Below, one piece after another: positions 7,101 to 13,131 of a DNA stretch of 40,097 nt. Source of the stretch: Candidatus Thalassarchaeaceae archaeon. GTDB lineage: Archaea > Thermoplasmatota > Poseidoniia > Poseidoniales > Thalassarchaeaceae. Both the position numbers and the translations under genes were made by a program. The stretch lies in the NCBI GenBank assembly GCA_030745885.1, contig JASLNR010000029.1, positions 1-40,097 of the forward strand, read 5' to 3'. The number at the start of each line of letters is the position of its first letter. Position 1 is the stretch's first letter. The notes below the pieces were generated by a model. That model was not told where the DNA came from and did not search any database. It saw nothing but the letters and a program-made list of their open reading frames with translations.

Positions 7101-9820
7101 TCAGTGGCTGGTCTTGGGAGGGAGACGGTCAACTTTCCGTAGCTGGTGATTCCATCACCCTATCTGGAACCCCTGGAACGAGGGCTTCGGGCTCGCTATC
7201 TCTGGGTCTGCCCTCTGATGCCCCCCCGGGCTTCCACGCGTTCGAGGACGAGGCCTCCTCGGGCCCCGCCTTCCCGCTAAGGCTCTCGCTGGAGGTAATG
7301 CAGATCCATCGTGCCGGCCTGCTGGTGACTTCTCCGATTTCGCAGCCGTTAGTCGTCGACGTCAATGAGCCTTCATTGGCCATACTCAGGCTGGAGAACC
7401 TTGGAAACGGGCAGGATTCGTATTTGCTCTCCTATTCCATCTTGCTTGATGACAACATCACATCCGATCCCGGGGTTGTGGTCTCATTCTCGAGCAATCC
7501 AACTCCGCTGAGCGCTGGCAGCCTCCAGACAGTACCCCTCAGCATCACTTTCCCCGATTCCACCCCAGCCAGAGTCCCAGTCGGCGTGCAGTTCACCATG
7601 ACCTCCATGGGCAATGAAAGCGTCACTGACTCCAGAGTGGTGGAGTTCGAGGTCAGGCAGGATCACCGCTGGGACTTCGTAACATCACTGGATGGTAGGG
7701 GGGTAAACGGTTCGACATTCATGCTTTTACCCGGACAGTCAATCACCGTCCCGGTAAACGCCACGAACACCGGCAACTTGGCCGATGACCTGGCCTTGGA
7801 GATTCAGGCCGAGGTCGTCAGGATGCCGGGCGACGAGTCCCAGGGTTGGAATGCCTCAGGCTCATCGGCCATGGATGTAGGGGTTAACCGGTCAACCATG
7901 CTGAGCGTTACGGCAACCGTTTCGCCAGATGCTTGGAATGGTTCGAGGTTGATTGTTACAGTAAATGCGTTTGCTCGCGATCAATCAGTGATGACTTTCT
8001 CTTTCTCCTTGGAAGCCATGCACGTCCCCAGATGGGGGGTGATTGCAAACGACGCTGATCTGGAAATTGCCCCTGAGGGATCCCAGATAGAGTTGATCCT
8101 GGTGCAAATGGGCAACTCGCCTAGCCGACCCTTCGCTTCTGCGTACGTAACGGGAGAGAGCGGATGGGGTATCGATGCGCTTGGAGACCTGCCGAACATT
8201 TCACCCGGTGGCACAGGCCCCCTGCTACTGAACATCACACCGCCTGACTCAGCCATGCACGGCAAGTCAGTTGAGCTTCATGTAAGGGTAAGGGAGGGCG
8301 ATTCCAGCGGACTCGTCGAAGTCACTCTTCCTCTGAGGGTCGCCATCACCTACGACTTTGCCATGGATGGAGAGGGGCCATGGGTCATCTCAATGGAGGG
8401 GGGACACCCGCAGGTTACGGTGCAGAACCTCGGAAACGCGCCTACGACTATCTCTCTGCAGGTACTGAGCCTGCCCGACGGATGGACCGTTACCGGCGGC
8501 ACCGAGGTCGTTCTCGGGGCGGGGGAAACCAGAGGCGTGCCAATCGAGGTCAATCCATCTGAAGACTGGGATGGCGATGTGAAGACAATTAGGATCCTCG
8601 CTCAGGACCCGGCTGGCAACCAGCAAGAGAAGATGCTCGACACCCTGCAGGCTTCCCACTCTTGGGCGAGTTCGCCTTACATCGATGCCCTCAAGGGAGA
8701 CGAGGCCATCATCGAGATTCACGGAACCGACTCTTCGTCTGCAGTGTTCGACTCACGCTCCGGAACACTCACGTGGAGTCAGATGGGATGGCTGCTTCCT
8801 GTGATTTCTAGTGGTTCTGGAGAAATCACTGTCAACCAAGTCACGACCCTGCCCTACGTGTTGAGTGCCTTCGAGGCGAATGTCAGGCCAGTGCTGTGCT
8901 CTATCGACGGGGACATGCCTGCCGTCCTCCCTACCTGCTCGATTGGCAACGGTAGCGAGCAATTCGGTTTCTCAGTGCTCTTGATTGATGACGGAGGGAT
9001 GGTGTTAGGCTCGTTCTCGGATTCCCTCGCCGCGAACTCCTCGATGGGCCCAATCAACCTGAGCGCCGAAGACTGGCAGCCTGAGCCGGGAAAGAGGATC
9101 CTCACCATCAGGCTCCTCGATGTCAAAGGCAGGGAGTTAGGCAGCGCCCACAAGACCTTCGATATCAGGAGAAGCGATTGGAACGTCGGCTTGGTCGGTC
9201 TGGAGCTGGAAGGCCAAGGCACCGACCAGAAGATTAAGGTGCTCACCAAGCGCGTTAACGAGAACCTGCTGACTGGCGCGGACTGCACGATTTCCATCAC
9301 TGCCGGAAGCCATTACTCCGAGCACGTGATTGACATGACCACAGTGTACGTCCCCACTCCAAGCCTGGATAGACCCGATGTGAACGATGGTACCGAGGCT
9401 ATAGTCAGTATCGGCTGTGCGTTCCCGTGGGACATTGACTCGGACCCCGTGGATGACGAATCAAGGATAGTCCTCAGTGGCGAATCCGTCATCGACCAAG
9501 GACTCGGCGACATGGATACCGGCGCCCTAGCTGCACTCCTGGTGATCGGGGTCTATGCCGGTCTAGCTTGGATAGTAAGCAACTACAGGGAGCGCGAGAG
9601 GCTCATGGCCATCACTCGGGCCGCGATTGAGGAGAAGACGGCCCAGATGCAGGTTGAGACGGGGGAATCGATGACGGAGGGGGGCAGCGAAGGAGATCCG
9701 GAAGAGGGCGATGACGTCCCCCCTGAATCCGGAGAGGGCGTCGAAGCGGATCAGGGCTCGGAAGGCGAGGAGATCGACGAGTTCGAGATGAGGCTGAAGA
9801 AGATCCTCAAAAGAGAATGA
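4160..9820 (+). CDS. Giant cell-surface protein: FG-GAP, CARDB, many Ig-like domains
   Basis: About 1886 residues from the ATG at 4160; the frame is open to an ATG at 4106. I prefer 4160 because it leaves a clean signal peptide (RGFHDKR followed by a hydrophobic stretch). Residues 190-575 hold at least six calcium-loop FG-GAP/VCBS repeats, such as DIDDDGRPE (about 195), DLDLDGDAE (275), DIDGEGEPE (514) and DVDGDATLD (566). Next is a CARDB adhesion domain (about 585-700), then a long run of NEW3/CARDB-like beta-sandwich domains. One membrane helix (about 1788-1808) leads to a charged, glutamate-rich tail inside the cell. A surface adhesion or polymer-binding role is inferred. The following gene starts 15 nt after its stop. 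Confidence 0.85.
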   Translation: MVAAASIRGFHDKRTCIAAVTLLLVMSLGPMLTQLDYEIALSGTNPQAKHANGGTGEVWLDGGQPWPQFGKTGSRVADVPTHGPNGGAGFGSPSNAPILMSIVDPSVNWVYGSYSIGTDSLGTPIADLSGSIDVDEGAEDRCGRDSLFTVLVQTVEVSGSQHSMLRVVEGEDADLAWQVDLGSTEIVKAAPVIVDIDDDGRPEILVAYDAAGTLFVDAWSPRLSCSVTGWSHSSHSGELLWTWSDESKRISSDEGPYTSSLLGGHKPTAQLLLADLDLDGDAELVLAAIDEVSEDPIVLAFPLQVNGTPSTLWEVTLDKGSHPSDPAFAQVDDSTGYVLLTTIEANNGAMWVWKIDSSTGDSSWDGGLSLDNLDGGDSNVPRVRLPGPVIANLDSDADPEMIVTIPTDADGSSAVDGAEFRGIEIDDGDELWSFEASNGVADAPPTAVDTDGDGEHDRICWVTWWQSTTGARHGQTGCHDVEGDTPDEAWSRDLEQSSGNPNDEIAVAATTWMDIDGEGEPELLVAFGRSLWAFDGTSGTSSGVNAAWSDELELDHRTWSSPSLADVDGDATLDLVIASMVVSVARPDVRPITDGRGIEFNPSAPDPGEQVTVTAFLENAGTADTGEITDAVLYADGIEIGREGIENLEPVDPSGSGSFASFSVEWNGALGDHVFELVLDPYRNLTQTRFDNDLQTKTLSIVPPYNASFEMPTDPLRVDPGGSEVAPVNIRSTGRLSGVWSLVVDDSDLPVGWSWIDETPGGISSVEIGVDEVWAPNLRVIAPDDALGSDSGHLSLTISLDNDQNVSVSSILPVEANRTRGLSIRGPDGTSSSTGFGLIGEDARAWLIVENVGNAAETQVAISWDGTDWGSDLRMYDSDGSEVSALILDPGEQREMTARLLVPSEATHGDSVSTPLTMCVGAGEEQECSEVSLSFNASGVVLDPPHLRSVPSDGLVWNMTADLPADSGDLSWSLSGAGMGISGWSWEGDGQLSVAGDSITLSGTPGTRASGSLSLGLPSDAPPGFHAFEDEASSGPAFPLRLSLEVMQIHRAGLLVTSPISQPLVVDVNEPSLAILRLENLGNGQDSYLLSYSILLDDNITSDPGVVVSFSSNPTPLSAGSLQTVPLSITFPDSTPARVPVGVQFTMTSMGNESVTDSRVVEFEVRQDHRWDFVTSLDGRGVNGSTFMLLPGQSITVPVNATNTGNLADDLALEIQAEVVRMPGDESQGWNASGSSAMDVGVNRSTMLSVTATVSPDAWNGSRLIVTVNAFARDQSVMTFSFSLEAMHVPRWGVIANDADLEIAPEGSQIELILVQMGNSPSRPFASAYVTGESGWGIDALGDLPNISPGGTGPLLLNITPPDSAMHGKSVELHVRVREGDSSGLVEVTLPLRVAITYDFAMDGEGPWVISMEGGHPQVTVQNLGNAPTTISLQVLSLPDGWTVTGGTEVVLGAGETRGVPIEVNPSEDWDGDVKTIRILAQDPAGNQQEKMLDTLQASHSWASSPYIDALKGDEAIIEIHGTDSSSAVFDSRSGTLTWSQMGWLLPVISSGSGEITVNQVTTLPYVLSAFEANVRPVLCSIDGDMPAVLPTCSIGNGSEQFGFSVLLIDDGGMVLGSFSDSLAANSSMGPINLSAEDWQPEPGKRILTIRLLDVKGRELGSAHKTFDIRRSDWNVGLVGLELEGQGTDQKIKVLTKRVNENLLTGADCTISITAGSHYSEHVIDMTTVYVPTPSLDRPDVNDGTEAIVSIGCAFPWDIDSDPVDDESRIVLSGESVIDQGLGDMDTGALAALLVIGVYAGLAWIVSNYRERERLMAITRAAIEEKTAQMQVETGESMTEGGSEGDPEEGDDVPPESGEGVEADQGSEGEEIDEFEMRLKKILKRE

Positions 9821-9822
9821 AC

Positions 9823-9829
9823 GGAGGTG
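9823..9829 (+). promoter_or_regulatory. Shine-Dalgarno site that decides a TTG start
   Basis: GGAGGTG is the full complement of the 16S rRNA 3' end and sits 5 nt before the TTG at 9835. The upstream in-frame ATG at 9817, overlapping the previous stop as ATGA, has no such site in range. The same motif and spacing precede the GTG at 21845, and a one-mismatch copy precedes the ATG at 15658. Confidence 0.65.
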
Positions 9830-9834
9830 CTCCC

Positions 9835-10461
9835 TTGAGCAGGTATATTCCCCCGCCCCCCTTCCACACTTTCGATCCCATGAGGGCCGACCCACTGGAG
9901 CTAATTCCTGCGATAAAGTCCTCGATGAACGGGGACCATGGGGACCTGATTGGCATTGTGGGTAGCATTCAGGGGGTTCCTGCGCTGAGCGAGGGAGTGG
10001 GGGCCCCAGTTGACCCGGCAACCATGCTCATGCTGACCCTGATGGACTGGCAGAAGGGGGGCAGGGCACCAATACCGCTCGACTCGGGGCATTCGCGAGA
10101 GAGGCTTGGGAGGTTTCCCAGCGAGGACGGGAATTCGATAGAGTACCTGCTCACATACACCAAGGAGGGAGGAGATTCGCACTGTCTGCACCGGTTGCTG
10201 GAGAAGCTTGGTCGGGGTCTGTGCGAGGAATCCCTACGCGAGCCTGAGTTCAGCACAGGGGCTGGCGGGATAGAGCTACTGGGGTGGATCGATGAAAGCG
10301 AGGTCCTCGAACTCAGGAAGGAAATCGAGCGCGGCGCTTGGTCAGTGGATTCAGAAGAGCCGATCGATGGTGGTGTCCAAGACGCCTTCAGGCACCTGCT
10401 GGTGATTCTGAGGTCTGCCGATAGGAGGGGTTGTGGGCTGCTGATGCGTCGGCACTCCTAG
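9835..10461 (+). CDS. Hypothetical protein coupled to the giant surface protein
   Basis: An unrecognised protein of 208 residues starting MSRYIPPPPFHTFDPMRADP. The TTG start at 9835 is preferred because of the perfect ribosome binding site; an ATGA overlap start at 9817 would add six residues. There is no signal peptide or membrane helix, so it is probably cytosolic. Composition is mixed, with a Pro-rich N-terminus and a helical, charged second half containing LLEKLGRGLCEESL and ESEVLELRKEIERG. Its position right after the surface-protein gene suggests coupled expression, possibly acting with that protein's cytoplasmic tail (inference). Its stop overlaps the convergent sulfotransferase-like gene by 4 nt. 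Confidence 0.65.
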   Translation: MSRYIPPPPFHTFDPMRADPLELIPAIKSSMNGDHGDLIGIVGSIQGVPALSEGVGAPVDPATMLMLTLMDWQKGGRAPIPLDSGHSRERLGRFPSEDGNSIEYLLTYTKEGGDSHCLHRLLEKLGRGLCEESLREPEFSTGAGGIELLGWIDESEVLELRKEIERGAWSVDSEEPIDGGVQDAFRHLLVILRSADRRGCGLLMRRHS

Positions 10462-11192
10462 ACCCGGAGCCTCCTGCCCCATAGTTCGTCGTACAGGGGT
10501 ATTGCCTCTTCGAGTACGCTTTCGTGCTCTGGTCTCAAAATGCCCTCCCGGGGCGAGTAGGGGGAGAACCCGGTGGAATTCCAGACCGAATCATACCAGT
10601 GCCTCGCCCAGATGCCATCGCATTCCCTCGGCCCAGGCTCCCATGAGGCCATCTCGTCCGTGTACTCGATTCCGAGTCGGTCGCACAGTGCTGACAGCAT
10701 TCCCTCAGGATTCTCCAGGACATCACGCGCATCCAAGATGAGGGGGTCCTTCCCAGTGGTCTCGACCAAATGGCTCAGAATCCTCATTTGTTGGGGCAGC
10801 CCCATGACCCAGAGATTGACTACGTCAGTAATGTTCGAGAGGGAGAGCAGGACCTCCCTGGGGTCACGGATGAGGAAGCAATTAGTCAGGCCATCCAGCC
10901 AATCGAGGTCCGCGTCCCCCCCCACATGATGGCACATGTGCTTCTGGTACCATACCGGCATGCCATCAGGGATGGGCCCAGTTAGATGGCTGATTATGGA
11001 TTCCAGATCGGTTTCGTAATGGTCGATGACCTCGTCAGCGTCAGGGTGAGCCGTCTTGGTGGAGAGGAGGAAGTTCGCGTATAGTGGCTCGTCCGTGGCA
11101 AAGCAGTCTGGCCTGTTGTCAAACGAGTACATCATCGCCGTGGAGATGTTTCGGGGCCCAGACCACATTGCGACCCTAGTTCCCTCAGCCAT
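10458..11192 (-). CDS. Sulfotransferase-like protein
   Basis: This 244-residue protein has the P-loop-like PAPS-binding signature of sulfotransferases near its N-terminus, WSGPRNIST (residues 10-18), then DEPLYANFL and the second nucleotide-binding motif RDPREVLLSLSN (109-120). It belongs to the branch often found beside or fused to class IV aminotransferases, whose substrate I do not know. The ATG lies inside the end of the upstream aminotransferase gene (8-nt overlap) with a GGAGG site just before it, so the two are translated together. Sulfate transfer from PAPS is inferred from the fold; no sulfate-activation gene is in the window. Confidence 0.75.
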   Translation of the reverse strand: MAEGTRVAMWSGPRNISTAMMYSFDNRPDCFATDEPLYANFLLSTKTAHPDADEVIDHYETDLESIISHLTGPIPDGMPVWYQKHMCHHVGGDADLDWLDGLTNCFLIRDPREVLLSLSNITDVVNLWVMGLPQQMRILSHLVETTGKDPLILDARDVLENPEGMLSALCDRLGIEYTDEMASWEPGPRECDGIWARHWYDSVWNSTGFSPYSPREGILRPEHESVLEEAIPLYDELWGRRLRV

Positions 11193-12093
11193 AGCATTCC
11201 TCCTCGACTAGATCGATGTACAAGCCCTGTAGACGCTCGCACAAAGGACCCCTCCTTCCATTGCTCATGGGCTCGCCGTCGAAAGACACCACTGGGGTAA
11301 GGCCGGCGAAGGTGCCCGTGACGAAGGCCTCGTCAGCGGAACGGACGTCCTCGATACCGAAGTTGCGCTCAAAGGAGGGGATTCCATTGTCCTGGCATAG
11401 TCCGAGGACCTTGCTGCGGGTTATCCCGTCCAAGCAGAACTCCCCCGTCGAGGTCCAAACCTCGCCGTCCTTGACCATGAAGAAGTGGGTCGAGTTGCAG
11501 GTCGAGACGAATCCGTGCGGGTCGAGCATCAGGCCCTCTTCTCCACCCTTCGAGGCCGCGTCTATGCATGCGGCGATGCAATTGTGCTTGGACAGGCTGT
11601 TAATCCGTGGATCCTGGACCTCCGGGCCACCTCTCCTGATGTCTACGGTCACGAGGCTGATTCCATCCACGGCACGTTGCGGTATTGCCTTCTTGTACTC
11701 GGGAATTATCACCATCGTGGGAGGGCTGGATATCACCCATGGCGCTTGGTAGGGGGTTGGCTTCAATCCCCTCGATAGAATTAGCCGCAAATGGACCTCG
11801 TCATGCATTCCATTGGCCTGTACGACCCTTAGGATCTCACTCGATATCTCCTCCTTGGACCTGCCCATATCCATGGAGAGTACATCTGCGCCGTGGAACA
11901 ACCTGTCCAAGTGGTCATCTAGGAAGGCCAATGTCCCATTGTGGAGCCTGAGGGACTCCCAAACCCCATCACCCAGCAGGAAGCCCGAGTCGAAAACCGA
12001 GACCTTGGCATCGCCCCTGGGGAACAGCTCGCCGTTTATCGAAATCAGGACGCTTTCGTTTCTTGGATCGTCCTCGTACTCGTGTGTGCCCAT
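11185..12093 (-). CDS. Fold-type IV PLP aminotransferase-like protein
   Basis: A 302-residue member of the branched-chain/D-amino-acid aminotransferase family. Motifs include SVFDSGFLLGDGVWES (32-47), the PLP lysine K169 in INSLSKHN, LDGITRSKVL and EAFVTGTFAGLTPV. Where the family normally has Glu contacting the pyridine nitrogen of PLP (TEGSSSN in D-alanine aminotransferase), this protein reads STCNSTH with Thr at 198, so its chemistry may differ. It sits 9 nt after purC and overlaps the sulfotransferase-like gene by 8 nt. The substrate cannot be told from the sequence; calling it IlvE would go too far. Confidence 0.85.
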   Translation of the reverse strand: MGTHEYEDDPRNESVLISINGELFPRGDAKVSVFDSGFLLGDGVWESLRLHNGTLAFLDDHLDRLFHGADVLSMDMGRSKEEISSEILRVVQANGMHDEVHLRLILSRGLKPTPYQAPWVISSPPTMVIIPEYKKAIPQRAVDGISLVTVDIRRGGPEVQDPRINSLSKHNCIAACIDAASKGGEEGLMLDPHGFVSTCNSTHFFMVKDGEVWTSTGEFCLDGITRSKVLGLCQDNGIPSFERNFGIEDVRSADEAFVTGTFAGLTPVVSFDGEPMSNGRRGPLCERLQGLYIDLVEEECYG

Positions 12094-12102
12094 TCCAGAA
12101 CC

Positions 12103-13053
12103 TCAGAGTGCATCTCCAGTCAGGCGCTCGAACATGGATGCGTATAGCTCGGCAGTACTCGAAATGATATCCGCAGGGAGGGCCGGTATCGGGGGCTCGG
12201 GGGATCCTGACTGCCTGGCCTCGTAGAGGGCCGCGTGATGGCCCGTCTCGATGTAGTGCTGTCGAACCGACTCCTTCGAGAGCTGGACGATTTCGCCTTT
12301 GGCGTAGGATTCGGAATCCCACCACCGATCCTCGTCGAGGGTTCCGAATGAGTCGATCAGCACAGGGACCCTGCCCGGGCCCAATGCGAATTCCTTCTTG
12401 CCGTCTACGTGAATGAGGCCCCGCTTGGAGGTCTCTCGCTCAATCACCCGATCAACCTCCAGCACGATGCCGAGAAGCGCATCTAGCTCATCGGGATCCA
12501 AATTGGATATCTCCAGCGCTTCTGCTCGGTCTAGGTTGCGATCGAAGGTCTCGAACTTGGTGGAGACCTCTAGGAAGGGCTCCGGTAGCTCGACGCCTTC
12601 GGAGAGTTCCCCTCCCGCCTCGAACCCGAGGTCCTCGGCGGACACCTCTCCGCGTTGGTAGCGTCGCCACGCCGTGCCAGCCAGATAATGCCTGCAAATC
12701 ACCTCGAGGGGGACGAAGAAGTTCTGCGCGTCCTTTGGGATGGCGCCGGGCTCCCGAATTACGTCATACCTCCTAGCTAGAATCCTGTCTGGGGCGCTCA
12801 TCTCTATGACGTGGGTCTGGCAAATCCCCTCCTGCTCGACCAGTCCGAACCAATGGCAGGACGCCCTGTTGAGCGACTCGCCCTTCCTTGGAATCAGGCT
12901 GGGTATCACCTGATCGAAGACTGAAATCTGGTCAGTGTACCGGAATTCGATGATATCGGGGTCGTTGGTGCTCCAGACCTGTTTGACCTTGCCGCGGTAC
13001 AGCATCTCGCCCATGTTGTACATCGGTGAGACTTCCACGATGAACATTCCCAA
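12103..13053 (-). CDS. purC: Phosphoribosylaminoimidazole-succinocarboxamide synthase
   Basis: SAICAR synthetase, the purine step joining CAIR and aspartate at the cost of ATP. The N-terminus has MLYRGKVKQVW, the ATP-binding loop of the family. Further motifs are FRYTDQISVFDQVIP, IPRKGESLNRAS, EVICRHYLAGTAWRRYQRG, GLIHVDGKKEFALG and IDSFGTLDEDRWW. At up to 316 residues it is of the longer kind rather than the 240-residue bacterial form. In-frame ATGs at 13047, 13023 and 13014 are alternative starts, and family alignment favours a later one. First gene of the purC-aminotransferase-sulfotransferase unit and divergent from the ABC transporter genes. Confidence 0.93.
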   Translation of the reverse strand: MGMFIVEVSPMYNMGEMLYRGKVKQVWSTNDPDIIEFRYTDQISVFDQVIPSLIPRKGESLNRASCHWFGLVEQEGICQTHVIEMSAPDRILARRYDVIREPGAIPKDAQNFFVPLEVICRHYLAGTAWRRYQRGEVSAEDLGFEAGGELSEGVELPEPFLEVSTKFETFDRNLDRAEALEISNLDPDELDALLGIVLEVDRVIERETSKRGLIHVDGKKEFALGPGRVPVLIDSFGTLDEDRWWDSESYAKGEIVQLSKESVRQHYIETGHHAALYEARQSGSPEPPIPALPADIISSTAELYASMFERLTGDAL

Positions 13054-13095
13054 TGGCGGACCAGCGGATTTCGAAGGATAATGGAAGTCGGCTAG

Positions 13096-13103
13096 ACTAT
13101 ATC
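13096..13103 (+). promoter_or_regulatory. Possible TATA box for the ABC transporter operon
   Basis: ACTATATC in the 78-nt divergent gap between purC and the permease gene. Transcription would start around 13126, giving a leader of only a few bases before the ATG at 13132. No strong ribosome binding site is present there, which fits a short or absent leader. Confidence 0.4.
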
Positions 13104-13131
13104 CTCCAGACGCAACGACCAGCGGAAGATA

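Noticed and set aside
11216..11752. A 178-codon plus-strand open frame.
   Set aside because: It is antisense to the aminotransferase gene and shows no family motif.
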